64,000 nt of DNA from Dysidea avara. Taxonomy: Eukaryota > Porifera > Demospongiae > Dictyoceratida > Dysideidae. Below are positions 1 to 10,920 of the stretch, one piece after another; positions within the stretch are counted from its first letter, which is position 1, and the number at the start of each line of letters is the position of its first letter. The stretch is taken from contig NC_089280.1 of assembly GCF_963678975.1 (NCBI RefSeq), forward strand, positions 15,598,780 through 15,662,779. The letters run 5' to 3'. The notes under the pieces are model-generated. The model was not told the origin of the DNA. It searched no databases and saw only the letters and a list, made by a program, of their open reading frames with translations. Position numbers and translations under genes: made by a program.

Positions 1-111
1 TAAATATGTAGATAACTTTTTCGGTGATGCTTCAATAACAGTTCGTCCTTCAACTATACCTGAGTACTGATATATACACACTAGCTGCTACAAATTCAAA
101 CTAATATAGTT

Positions 112-1000
112 TTGGAAATTTTAGGTTAGAAATAAAAAAAAGCAATGAAACAAGGGAGGTCACCTGTACCCACAGATATACTATTGGGCATTATAATTCC
201 TACTTTTGTCAGATACAGCCTGTTGATAGTCCGCCCATGACTGAAATATAGAAGCAGCTGCAGATGTATGACTTCCATATTGCTTTTATGCTCCCTACAT
301 ACGTAAACATAACAATTCTAATTTTCCCTTACACTTGCTTTTATATATTGTTTTGCAACGAGCCATGATTTATTACTGGTGAGCGTATACCGCATCAAAG
401 GGAAGAATGGTGCCAACCACATCAATTAAGCAATTGAATATGCCCTGACTATCAATTACTGAAAGGGATGAGGTCATTCTGCTTTGTTTTCAGCTATGTT
501 CTACTTGTTGTACAGCATCACAAACAAAGAACAGTATGAGAAGTGCCTTTGCAATCAATCTACTGACTATAAAATTATGGACAATTCTCACACTGAAACC
601 ATGATATGTTACCCTGAGTCAACATCTATGCAGCAATGGAGAAAGAAATAGGACACAAGGAGGACAAAAATAAGTCAAGGATGCATGCACTATAACTGCT
701 GCGGTTGGCAAAAGGCACGTCTTGGGCCCAGTGATGCCAAACAGTAAACAAATCAAACCCATAGCCTCAAGCATAGTCAAGTTATACTTTGCTGGAGATA
801 TCTGCAGTCAGTCAGTCAGCCATTTGGTTGGTCAGTCAGTTGGTCCGTCCATCCATCCATCCATCAGCCAGTCAGTCAGTTGTTCAGGCATGAGGGTGGG
901 TGGGTGGGTGGGTGGGTGGGCGGGCGGGCGGGCGGGCGGGCAGGCAGGCAGGCAGGCAGGCAGTCAGATTTTTGGGTGATGCTTTTGGGCAGGAAAGTCC
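112..1000 (+). repeat. Dispersed repeat ending in CAGT-type microsatellite
   Basis: From about 360 to 800 this stretch matches 35490-36100 in segments and order: an ACTGGTGA...TACCGCATC start, a middle part around TTGT-CAGC-ATGTTC, then a GCC-TAG-CCT segment followed by CAGT repeats. Here the 3' end has grown into a simple-repeat tract at about 800-965 (CAGT, CATC, GGGT, GGGC and GGCA units in turn). The first 150 bases also resemble the hairpin family at 46620-46790. It looks like a non-autonomous mobile element; the short open frames through it are repeat-encoded and not gene-like. Confidence 0.55.
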
Positions 1001-1183
1001 AAACCCTCATGATCCAGTACTACCATACTGTATAATGAAAGTTCAAACATTGCTGCTGGACTCAATCCTGACCCTAACTAAGGTTTACCTGCTAAGGATA
1101 ATGATGCTTTTTATTGTTTATGTTCAACATTATCACCAGCCAATGCATTTCACTGTGCAAAAAAATATGTTTTCATGGTGTTT

Positions 1184-1383
1184 NNNNNNNNNNNNNNNNN
1201 NNNNNNNNNNNNNNNNNNNNNNNNNNNNNNNNNNNNNNNNNNNNNNNNNNNNNNNNNNNNNNNNNNNNNNNNNNNNNNNNNNNNNNNNNNNNNNNNNNNN
1301 NNNNNNNNNNNNNNNNNNNNNNNNNNNNNNNNNNNNNNNNNNNNNNNNNNNNNNNNNNNNNNNNNNNNNNNNNNNNNNNNNNN
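1184..1383. other. Assembly gap (200 Ns)
   Basis: A run of exactly 200 N bases, the size commonly used as a scaffold placeholder, so the true gap length is unknown. It lies between two copies of a dispersed repeat, a likely cause of the break. Exons of the minus-strand death-domain gene that lie further left could be hidden here. Confidence 0.98.
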
Positions 1384-1454
1384 GCACAAAATAAATCTCA
1401 GGAAACACAATTTTTTGTGCAGTGTTTATTCCCTTCTATGTTATAATTTTCCTT

Positions 1455-1690
1455 ACACTTGTTTGTAAGCCTTTAATTAGTGAACATGCATTGCATCAAA
1501 GCAAAAAGTCAAACATATTTGTGGCTATAATTGCACAACAAATTAATGCCCCAATATTACAGTAACTACTGGCAAGCAAAGCAGACTTTGTTTCTTAGCT
1601 TTCACTTTTCAGCAATGTTCTATGTCACACAGCCATACATATGAAGAACAGTAAGTGAAGTTAACCTGCAAATTAATCCATTACACCTTA
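1455..1690 (+). repeat. Second partial copy of the 360-1000 dispersed repeat
   Basis: It shares the order of short segments with 360-560 and 35500-35800: GTGAACATGCATTGCATCAAAG, AAGCAAAGCAGACTTTGTT and a cagcaatgttcta-type segment. It is more diverged than the copy to its left and has no CAGT tail. Confidence 0.4.
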
Positions 1691-1742
1691 TGTACTGACA
1701 TCTATGCAGCTATATAATAGCTTTACTAAAACATAACCTTAC

Positions 1743-4700
1743 TTGTTTATTCATTATGACTTCATTGCCAACACTGAAAAATATAACAGATTTCCTAATC
1801 AAATCACTTTCACGTAGTCTAGCCATCTTGATGATGTGTGCAGTTGCTAGGACAGGAATGTACCAGTCAAGACGTAAGGAACTGAACAAGAAACTGATAT
1901 AGGGATATGAAATGTACTTCTCGATGTCTAAAGTTGCAAATATAAATTCTTTGATTTCCAAATACTGTTCTACTGTAAGTTTTGCATAAGGTTTCTTCAG
2001 AATAACCGATAATTTAATGGCCTTTGGAGGTAAATTGTGAATTGAAACTGTATCAGAAATAATTTCCATTCCAACTTTTGAAGCCATAAACTCTCCAAAC
2101 TTTTTAAATTCTTCCTCTGCTTCTGTTGATTTTGACAGTTCAATGATGTGTTCCAGTATTGAATATTCTGTCCAATCCCAATGGTGACGAAGTTGTGAAG
2201 CAAAAAATAGTTGGTGAAAATTTCTACAATCATCAATAGATTTTAGTTGCTCATCATCAAACATCAACTCATTCGAGTTGTCACTGATGTGCAGAGTACA
2301 GCAGAACTGTTTGCAAATGTCCAACTTGTCACTGCATGATTTATCAAGATAGCCCACAATGTTAGCCAACAATGAGCTAAACTGTGTTGTAAAAAATCTG
2401 TTGGCTCTTTTTTCTTTTTTAGTATCAATATGGTGATGAGGCTCAGATGCTATATAAATGCACATGTATACACATAAATGAAAATTACATGTTTACAGCA
2501 TCTTATGGCAGTAGTAGAGAAAGTTGTAAATGTGAGGAGTAGCTCACCAGGGCACAGAATTTCTATACCAGAAGGTTGCTATAGTACTTCTAGTTTTCAT
2601 GTCTTAAACTTCACCAGAATTAAATATAATAAAAAGTATCGCAACTGTAACATCAATCCATGCAAAAAGTTATGAAATTAAAGGTAAAACAAGTTTGTTA
2701 AGACTACCAGTAGGCAAATTAAAGCTGTTTTGGATGTCAAAAGCTATTTGTGATGCGAGTTTATGAACACTTCATACAACAATTATTCTAGATATACCCC
2801 TAGCTGTCCTAGTAGTGGCTATGAGGTGCTATTTATACAAGAAATTTGGTTTGTCAAAAAGATGCAATAGTTAGAAGAGAGTCAACACATCAGAAAACGG
2901 AAAGCAGAACTAAGGTCTTTCATACATACTAGGCATGCAGTCCTGTATAACACTTACCAGTTCAATGCACAAGGGATCTAACAGATTCTCTAGGTAGGGT
3001 ACACAGAACATTGAAGATAAAAGTGCAGAAGGCAGATACTCATCAGAACCAGAAAAGGCACATGTTTGTTATTGTGGCATAAAATGGTGGCCATGTGATG
3101 CTTTGTTTGGCTTCTAGCCTTGTGACTGTGGTCAGGCAGGAAGGCTGGCAGACCAAAATCTGAGTTTTGGTGGCTTTTTTAAAATTTCATATTCTGGCTG
3201 CCAGTAAGAAATCAATGCTATAATTGATGTAAGATGGACTAAGACTATTCTGCTAAGATTTTCAACATGTACGTATAATATGTAAACGGATCTGCAAAAA
3301 CCTGGCACAATGGTGCAATTTTCAAATTCTGTAATTAGAATCTATTTAGCTTTGTGTATGCTGTGTCCAAGTTTCAGCCTTGCGTGCAAACAATTTTTGG
3401 AGTTACAGCCCTACAAAATAGCAGCAACAGAAAGATTGAAGTATTGGGAAAATAAATTACAGGCGCTTACAAAAATGGCTGTATCTTATGAACACAATGA
3501 AGACTAGTACTGAAGTACAGAGTTGCAACCTGCACCATCGTGTTCGCCATGAATAGGGAAGTATATTACTGGGTTAGTTTTTCCTTCTATCACTTTTCTT
3601 CACTACATATGGAGACAAAATCAGTGAAGAAAGATCGATCCAGTCACATATTTCTGTGATGGTTTTTGGGGCAGAATTTAGGGGGCGCCCATCATTTAAG
3701 GAGGGAACCTACTAAACAGTACTACTGTACTCTTAATAAATTTACCAATGCAAGGTTAACAGGCAGCTTCAAGGATTAGGATTTTCCAGTATGTATATCA
3801 AACTTCGCTGTATGGATTCATCCTTCCAACATACAGTGATAATGCCTTAGAACAAGTTGCTTGTCTTGCTGTGTAAAAGTGTGCATACATTTTATTTTTG
3901 GCTTAAAACTTCTTTGCTTATGCGGGTGTGAATAGGATGCACAAACACATGAACACTCAATTTCCTTTCAAAACTAGAAAACAAATCACATACACACCAC
4001 ACACACACTACTTTGCAAACAAGAAATAACAGCTGCTACTTAATCTATATACAACGAATCATAGTCCTTACTACGTATAATAGCCTGGTAGTAAAAGCAC
4101 TGCCACACGTGTGTATGGAAAATATAGCACAAGGGAGTGTGTTGAGAGATCAGTACAGCACCAGGAGAAGCCAAGTGCTGTATTTTTGGTATCCACAAGC
4201 ATAGGTAGTGTTACAATATATTGTACTTCCTGGTTACCTTGCTTATCTTGAGTACCCGAACTGCTTCAATTTTTGGTGATCAAAGTATCAGTAAGTGTAT
4301 GCATGATAAATTGCACACAAAATATAGAGTACCTTAACGTACATTCTGCTACAAGTACACTCTTACTTAAAGTATCTGGAGTGTGTAAACTGTACCTGTA
4401 CCTAAAAACAGCTTGCCTATGAAAAAGGCAGAACCAAGAATGCACAACTAACTGATAACCACCAAACAAAAACAACAAGTATACATTATAATACAACAAC
4501 TTACTGACTAACATATCTTCAATACTACTAGCTAAAGTCTTCATGTTAACACTCGGACTCTTCAGAGCATCCAACAGTAGATCCCAGCTGGCATCTTTTC
4601 TTGACTGGAGCCATATTTCGAACATTTTTCTGCAGCACTCCTTAACATCCTGTCCAATAGAATACATGATAATACAAGGCAAAAATCACTTTATGTGGAT

Positions 4701-6501
4701 ACAGCTTATTGATGTACAGTAGTACATATTAAGAATTTTATAGTAACAACTGCAACTTCAGTAGTGAGATGTAGCAAAATCTGTATTAAAATACTATGTG
4801 CACCCAGTTATCTGTTTATATGAATCACATGAATACCACAAAATAGTTGTCTGATTTGTCGGTAGTATATCAATAGGCTTGTGTTTTGGCAAGCTATCAC
4901 ATAAGAATAAAACAGGAATTGCCATAACTTCTATACCATGCCTCTTACAGTCAAAGTGAACAAACATATTGATTGCAGACATGTTTCTCATACTCATCTC
5001 TGTTAATAATCTGTGCAATGGGCTGAAAACCATGGCTACTTTCCAAAGATGGAATACATGTTGGTTGACTTTAATAGTCTGAATATGCATGGTACTTTAG
5101 TCCTTCCTTTGATGTGCTATACACCTATAAGCAAAATACACAGTGAGCAATTATCACAATAAAAAGTACTGAAACAAGAATGGTCAGCTATACTCAGGGC
5201 TGCCCAGAGAAATTAAGGGGTCCAGGGCAAAGAGTTAAAGTGGGGCCCCAAGGGCAAGGAGGTTTCCATTCTGAATCACAAGTTGTAAGTCAAAGGCCAA
5301 AAAAAAAAAAGAAAGAAAGGAAAAAGGTCATTACATGCTGACAATGACAATAGCTACCTCTGAAGAATACTGTGACTGCTCTATTAGAGTATCCAGATCT
5401 GACTGCTCTATTAGAGTATATAGATCTTTTAAACAAGTATTCAAGGGGCCCTTCATGGGGCCTCCTGGGGCTCCTTTCAGGCTGGGGTCCTGGGCAAAAT
5501 GCCCCAGTTGCCCCCCCCCCAGCTATACTTGCAGCAATGCTAGTACATATTGTGGCAATGCTAGTACATACAGGGTGTATTTAATCCCATTTTTTGGATA
5601 TGTACATACATTGTCATGGGAATTAAATGTGTCTAAATGTTGTGGCTGCAGGTATGTATAGCTGAATTTTTGTGTAAATCAGTAATCCCTACCAAAACAA
5701 TTAAGTGTAAGGAAAAATTAGGAATTTTAAGTTTCATTAGGGGTCATAGAAAAATGTAAGGAAACAAGTGAAGATAATATACTAGTGGGCATTTAACAAT
5801 TAACCACTTACCTACCTATATTACTACCTGAATGATAGGGCAGTTCATTTGCTACTAGCTTGACGATTGCTTTAGCTAAATACATTCCTAAATGTTTACT
5901 TAAAGTGGCAAATTCACATCACTTGCAGACTCATGTACTTTAAAACTGACATCATCATGCATGTTACAAGTGTACAGCTTTAGGACATAAAGGGTGCTGA
6001 AGTTTAATGCTCAATTCTAAATCCATTTTATGCTTGGTTTCTATAATGGGTTAATGTGGAATCTGAAGTGGTCCTGTACATACACTGTAGGGCAGGTATC
6101 AATGTTAGTACTATGTATTTCCAATGTGAGTCACCCATATGATATTATACTGTAGTTGGTCGATGCTGTAATTTTAGTGAATAACATTGCTGACCTTCAA
6201 GAATGTAGCATACTTTAATACTGTATGGTAAATATTGTGTATTGTATATCTGTAGTCATAAAGACTCCAATTCAACATGCGTTTGCTTTCATGTGACATC
6301 AAAAGATTATAGTGATCAAACAATACACAATTCATGACAACAGATGGAGACACTACACACAAACACATACCTGTGGATGCTCTTTTTCAATAATACGCAA
6401 CGAGTTTGGGTCCAACAATTGAGTCCCTATATCTTTCCATTTGTCTGCAGTTTGTGGAATTATGTGATTAGATAAATCACGTACAGATGGAGGATCACAG
6501 C
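1743..6501 (-). CDS. Death-domain protein gene (three internal exons, partial)
   Basis: Three minus-strand exons join in phase: 6501-6371 (CAG/GTATGT donor), 4649-4505 (donor GTAAGT) and 2449-1743 (donor GTAAGG). The first two together encode a death domain. The N half contains DLSNHI, ADKWKDIG and LLDPNSLRII; the C half contains CCRKMFEIWLQ, ASWDLLLDAL and LASSIEDML. The phases (0, then 1) fit with no stop. Exon 3 adds 235 residues rich in aromatic and acidic residues, with DWTEYSILEHI and LRLDWYIPVLATAHIIKMA, ending near FFSVGNEVIMNKQ. I believe such a region recurs beside death domains in sponges, but I cannot name it. Death domains build oligomeric apoptosis or innate-immune adaptor complexes in the cytosol. 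The first and last exons are not identified: exon 1 here begins at an acceptor, and the 1743 donor implies more sequence to the left, possibly in or past the N gap. A skipped exon inside the 2 kb intron cannot be excluded. Confidence 0.75.
3285..3720 (+). repeat. Probable dispersed repeat in death-domain gene intron
   Basis: Intronic stretch with an open frame at 3310-3507 that has no recognisable domain. The wording (a CTGCAAAAACC start, then a long AT-rich body) resembles interspersed repeats of this genome, such as 18540-19080, but I did not find a clear second copy in this window. Nothing else is visible in the intron between 2450 and 4504. Confidence 0.25.
5195..5520. mobile_element. Non-autonomous DNA transposon (MITE) with 9-bp flanking repeat
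   Basis: The 326-bp element is bounded exactly by the direct repeat AGCTATACT at 5186-5194 and 5521-5529. It starts CAGGGCTGCCCAG and ends in a C-rich run; internal GGGGCCC and CCTGGGCAAA segments recur near both ends. Target duplications of 8-9 bp suggest hAT-like movement. It lies in a death-domain gene intron. Two CTCTATTAGAG motifs (5379 and 5406) sit inside it. Confidence 0.65.
5695..5810. repeat. Partial copy of hairpin repeat family (see 46620-46790)
   Basis: Shares AGGAATTTTAAGTTTCATTAGGG, a GAAACAAG segment and ATATACTAGTGGGCATTTAA with 47975-48080. It appears to be one arm of the hairpin element only, within an intron of the death-domain gene. Confidence 0.45.
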
Positions 6502-6559
6502 CTAAATAAACAAAATAAGCAAGATACATAATAATTATGTATGCACACCCACGAACCAT

Positions 6560-7461
6560 CAGAAATCAGTGTATTGGCAAAATTTGTTGTAATAGGTTTC
6601 TGGTTGTAGATTAAAGTTTAATGACTGACAAGATTTTTGGCACAAAATATAAAATACAATAATGTGGTTGCAATAAATGATAATTTGACAATTATATGTA
6701 CAATATAATTACAAGCTAGGGGTCAGGAGTCTAGTCTCAGGGTTACTAAGTTATTAATTTAAAATGTACTAATAACTGGAGCCCTGGCAAGACAAACAGA
6801 AAAAAATTGTAGCTACTTATAAGACTAAATAATTATATCAAAAGTTCAACAGATCAACTAACACCCAATGATGCCATAGCCTGAGCATTATACATCCTGA
6901 TGAAGTATGTTGAATTACAAACTACTAGAAAATATTGTATCAGTGCATCACCACAAGTCATGGTTGCGGTCTACGATGATTTATTGTCCAGGAGAAGTGC
7001 TGGTGGGTCTCATGTGTATCAGAAAAAGTTAATAGGATCTTTTGTTGTTTTCTTTAGCACATAGTGGCTAGCTACCCAAGCACTGCAATTAGTTAATCAT
7101 GAAGCATTTATAAAAGCTAATAGGAGTTTCCATCATGTAGAAATGTTTTAGACATGGCTGCATGTGCTCGATTTTGAAAAATTCTCCACAATAAAAAGTT
7201 CTTATGTAACCTACAGATTTCTGCTAAGCTCTGCTATAGACTGACATTGTTCCTGTATGTGTACAAAGAAGACTCCTAAGGTACATGCATCATTAATTGT
7301 GTCAGCTAGATCACCTGATGCAGGGACATCATTCCTGGGTCACAGCATTAGATTGATGGGATGGCTGAAACAGCACCTTGACCAGTGATTAATACTATGT
7401 GGAGTATAACTGCTAAGCAGGAGCAGTTTGTCTACTTTGCCTAACCAAGAGTAGATAGTGA
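6560..7461. other. No gene seen; AT-rich unique-looking DNA
   Basis: About 900 bases upstream of the identified death-domain exons. No open frame with recognisable sequence. The gene's missing 5' exon(s) must lie here or further right, but no convincing start-plus-donor in the required phase (phase 1) could be picked out by eye. Confidence 0.4.
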
Positions 7462-7661
7462 TACCGCACGCAAGGAAATTTAGACGTAAGAAAAATTTGA
7501 CGAATTCACATTTCAGCAGATTTGACGAATAAAATGTTGACGAAAATCAAGACAAAACCTGTACTTTTAAAGGCACTAATAAACAATTGACGAATTTAAA
7601 TTTGACGAATTAAACCGATTTGTCAAATTTTTCTGATGTCAAAATTTCCTTGTGTACAGTA
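7462..7661. mobile_element. 200-bp MITE with TA-flanked inverted repeats
   Basis: The left end TACCGCACGCAAGGAAATTT is the near reverse complement of the right end AAATTTCCTTGTGTACAGTA, and the pairing continues inward for about 40 bases (AGAAAAATTTGACGAAT type). The short interior holds repeated TTGACGAA segments. TA at both tips fits a Tc1/mariner-type non-autonomous element. Confidence 0.65.
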
Positions 7662-9941
7662 ACCTGCAAACCAGTTGTAAAGATGGCAATGGAAATATTT
7701 GTTTAAAATATGGTTTTTAAGGCATTTACTTTACTCTATTTAACAACAAATCCACTCATTGCCTAGGGGGCATGTAGAACATAACGATACAACTACAAAC
7801 AATACTGAAATCTTTGCAACGCCTAAACACAATGCATTCATGTGACATGAAATTTCAAATACCTGTAATATGTTATACAGCTATAAGACATGTATGACTG
7901 AATGAAACACTGATCCATGAGTTTCAAAGAAGTAACTTGTATGGTTGAATCACATTGGTTGTATCAATCACCAGTCATGTTTGTAAAAGGCGGGAAGTGA
8001 TGTAGAAGATATGTTTTTCGCTTTACACTTTACAGGTATGTTGCAAAGATTTGGAAACCCTCAGTAAAACACTATTGGCAAATGTGGTTCTAAGGGAGTT
8101 TCACCAGTTCCGGAAATCAGTTAGCTTAAAAATTAATTAAAACACAGTGAACAAAATTTAACTCTAAAACTAGGGTATATTACTAAAGATAGTAATTTCT
8201 AGTGGTCAAACTATGCAAACTACTTCTCTCCAGTACAAAATTGCTAGTTTTGTGCGACCAGCCATTTTTTTCCTGCTTGCCAAGGAAGACTGCATTATCA
8301 AAGAGTTTCAGAAATCACAAAAGCTTAATTGACAATTATTTTTAGAGGCGCTTAATGCATTTAAGGCTTGGGAGAAGCATTTTTGTAGCATTAAATCTTT
8401 TTATTAACTGTGAGATGATTTGTTAGGGTGATTTATTCATATTTAGCTAAAACAGCTGTAATTAAAATATCTCAGAATGGACCTCACTCCTAATGGACTT
8501 TTCTGTGTTTGCGTTGGAACCAGTCAGCAAATTTTCTATAACTGCCCCTGATTACTGGTAGCTATTCTTGCAGTTCTATAGGAGCATGCTACTGTGCTAT
8601 AAAAGAAATTGCTACTCTGTACTCTTAGGTGTTAAATGCACTGTAACTACAATGTTTGTAGCTACACCAATTAGAGAGCATATTTGCTACATTATTAGCT
8701 GGGTACCACCCTATGCACCCTGGCCTAGATCTGGTGTCATGGAGACACATTACAATTCCCGGCACAAAAATACTTAGGGATGCGTGTTTCTCCAAATACA
8801 CACATACATATCACTAGGAATGTGTTTATCCTAGTTCTCTTTGATTGTTGAAATCATATGTGGCACATATCGTCTTTTCTAGATCATTTCTCCATGTAGC
8901 TGCATGATAGTTACTGAGAAGCTTGTGTCACAAAAATAAAATGAATGATTTAATAGAACAGTCAGATAACCAATAGGATTTACAGCAATGTGATCCAGTG
9001 TTATATATGTAGAAGCAATAAAATATGGGCCAATCAATTAAGAAGCAGTAGTGGTGGTGGCAGCAAATACACAACAGTAGAAAAACAACAGAAGTTGCAA
9101 GAAGGATTGCAGCAAGCTGCAATATCCAAAGCTAGGAAAAAGTCCATGTGCCCTTAAACACAGCACAGAAACATTTTCAAAGGGGGACACACACACACGC
9201 ACACATTTCAAATCGTTAGCAAGCCAGTGATATGTATTCAAGACCTCTAGGGATATTATATGATATGTGTGCAGGAAACATGATACCTGGGGACCACATG
9301 TCTCTGTGCAATTGCAGTTTTATTTGTCCAGCACTTTACAAGGGGGTGGCACTCCAATACATCCTGAACTCCAATCTTCGTCCTCAGTCAAAGTGAAAGT
9401 CAAAAGTCATGCTAGAATTTTGCAGCTGGTCAAAGGACAAGTGTGATTTGTAAAGTGTATACTACTTTTAGAATAGCAACGTGAACGTAATTTTACTAAA
9501 ATATACAGAAATTGGTCAAGGGTCAAGGGCAAATTTTAGTAAAAGTCAAAGGTGAAGGCTTATTTTTCGAGTTTGACCACTTTGACCGAGGACAAAGATT
9601 GGAGTACAGGATATATTGGAGTGCCACCCCCTTGCTTTAACATCTAGCTGGCATCCTGGAAGTGCAACAAGGTATATAATGAAACCATAGATTGTAGGCG
9701 GTGGATACTGAACTGAAAGTTGGTTCAATAAGCCATACTGGCTACTGAAGCAACAGTAAGGCTGAAGTCAAATGCTTGGGGCAACTATTAGACATAAAAA
9801 TAAAAACCTTTCAGTTCAGTGACCACTTCCTAGATTGTATACCTCCAGAGCTATACAATCTATGATGAAACCTCGAATCTCGCATCGGTTTTATTATCAA
9901 CTTTACCAGTTAGGCACTGGAGAGCGAACACAGAAGGCAGA
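7662..9941. other. No gene seen
   Basis: Roughly 2.3 kb without a supportable gene. It contains a CA-rich microsatellite at about 9186-9203. Two stretches with an inverted relation, around 9340-9400 and 9520-9630, share GGGGGTGGCACTCCAAT against ATTGGAGTGCCACCCCCTTG, with GTCAAAGTGGTCAAA-type filler between them. That is a probable small fold-back element of about 300 bp. Confidence 0.45.
9338..9633. mobile_element. Probable fold-back MITE
   Basis: The left arm near 9340 reads CAAGGGGGTGGCACTCCAAT and the right arm near 9614 reads ATTGGAGTGCCACCCCCTTG, a perfect 20-bp inverted pair. Inward of it ACATCCTGAACTCCAATCTT pairs with AAGATTGGAGTACAGGATAT. The interior is rich in TCAAAGGTCAAAG. No coding capacity. 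Confidence 0.65.
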
Positions 9942-10119
9942 GCCTAGTCTTGCGAGGCCAGACCACTTTTTCTCAGCACGGTGCTGATCAATTGAGCTTT
10001 TTTCCCCTCGGAAAATTCTTTTCTTAAAAGGTTACAAATACAAACATACACAATTACATTGAAAACTGAGTCTCTGCTTGGATCAGGTCAACTGGAGCAC
10101 ACTTTATGTAGTGGCCTTG

Positions 10120-10700
10120 TGAAGACCGGGCTCCTCTGATACACTGCATGGCTGATCAGAGTATAAGCAAAAAGATAGTCGGCACCTGACCCAACCCAAT
10201 ACTGATGTATAAGGTTCCTTCCATTTCTCAGACAAAAGGCTAGCTAGTCTCCTGTAAAATATGGTAGCTTCATGACCCATTCCTCTGGTCGCAGAAAACA
10301 CTAAAGGCAGGGGTGGCTCCAGGGGGGTTTCTGAGGTTTTCAGAAGCTGGTCATGTTCAGATCAAGATACTCTAATAGAGCAATCAATCACTCTAATAAA
10401 GCAGTTACAGTATTCAGAGCAGCAGGGTAGCAATCATTATGTACTTTATGAGTGATATTTTATATAATTTTTGGAGGGCAATTATTCTTAGCAGGTGGTG
10501 ACCTTTTTTTTTTGGTCTTCACCCAAAAATCTAGCTATACTCTTGATCAGAAACCAGTCACCAAAAATCCTGGAGCCGCCTATGAAAGGTGTGAAAGTAC
10601 TGTGCTCCACTTCACGGATGTGTGACTCAAAAGTTCTCTTTTTAGCAGAATTGTGTTTTCTATAGCAAGATTGAATGCTGGATCCACTGTCCATAGATAT
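10120..10700 (-). pseudogene. Retroelement-like coding fragment, minus copy (fossil)
   Basis: Minus-strand coding remnant with the signature REVEHSTFTPF and, on the far side of an inserted MITE, RGMGHEATIFYRRLASLLSE and WVRCRLSFCL. I recognise this signature as the C-terminal region of a repetitive, reverse-transcriptase-associated protein common in sponges and cnidarians, but I cannot assign its family. It is broken and truncated and is treated as a fossil. A second copy on the other strand starts only about 80 bp away. Confidence 0.6.
10308..10584. mobile_element. MITE with 5-bp target duplication AAAGG
   Basis: The 277-bp element has ends CAGGGGTGGCTCCAGG and CCTGGAGCCGCCTATG, which are inverted repeats. 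AAAGG flanks it on both sides (10303-10307 and 10585-10589). It sits inside the retroelement-like fragment, so it is younger than that fragment. It holds a CTCTAATAGAG motif at 10370 and a degenerate second one near 10391. It belongs to the same end-sequence family as 12308, 23298, 28207 and 40984. Confidence 0.85.
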
Positions 10701-10920
10701 ATAACCCCCAGGTACACTGTCGATTGAGCAGGTGCTTAATCGCCGCGCCTAGAAGTAGTCTGGCCACGTGAGACTAGGCAAAGCGTATACAAAGCGTTTT
10801 AACCCTACTGCACCCTCAAATCAACCCCTAAATTCTGCATACCAATGTCATGATAAGGAAAGGAGACATGAATACCAACAACGGGTTCATGAAGTAGAGA
10901 ATGCCTTATTTACTCCTTTA

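Larger units (their letters stand above)
9942..10779. mobile_element. Element or composite bounded by GCCTAGTCT inverted ends
   Basis: The left end GCCTAGTCTTGCGAGGCCAG and the right end (read in reverse) GCCTAGTCTCACGTGGCCAG form an inverted pair 838 bp apart. A related segment, CCTAATCTCGCATTGCCAGACC, occurs at about 40157. The interior holds a minus-strand retroelement-like coding fragment that itself carries a MITE. I see no clean target duplication, so the ends could instead be two repeats in opposite orientation. Confidence 0.45.

Noticed and set aside
900-1468. Several open frames across the N gap and the G-rich simple repeat
   Set aside because: They exist only because N bases and microsatellite repeats contain no stops; no protein-like content.
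4794-5090. Minus-strand open frame of 98 codons in the death-domain gene intron
   Set aside because: Looks partly protein-like, but the death-domain exons on either side already join in phase without it and it has no domain or good splice borders.
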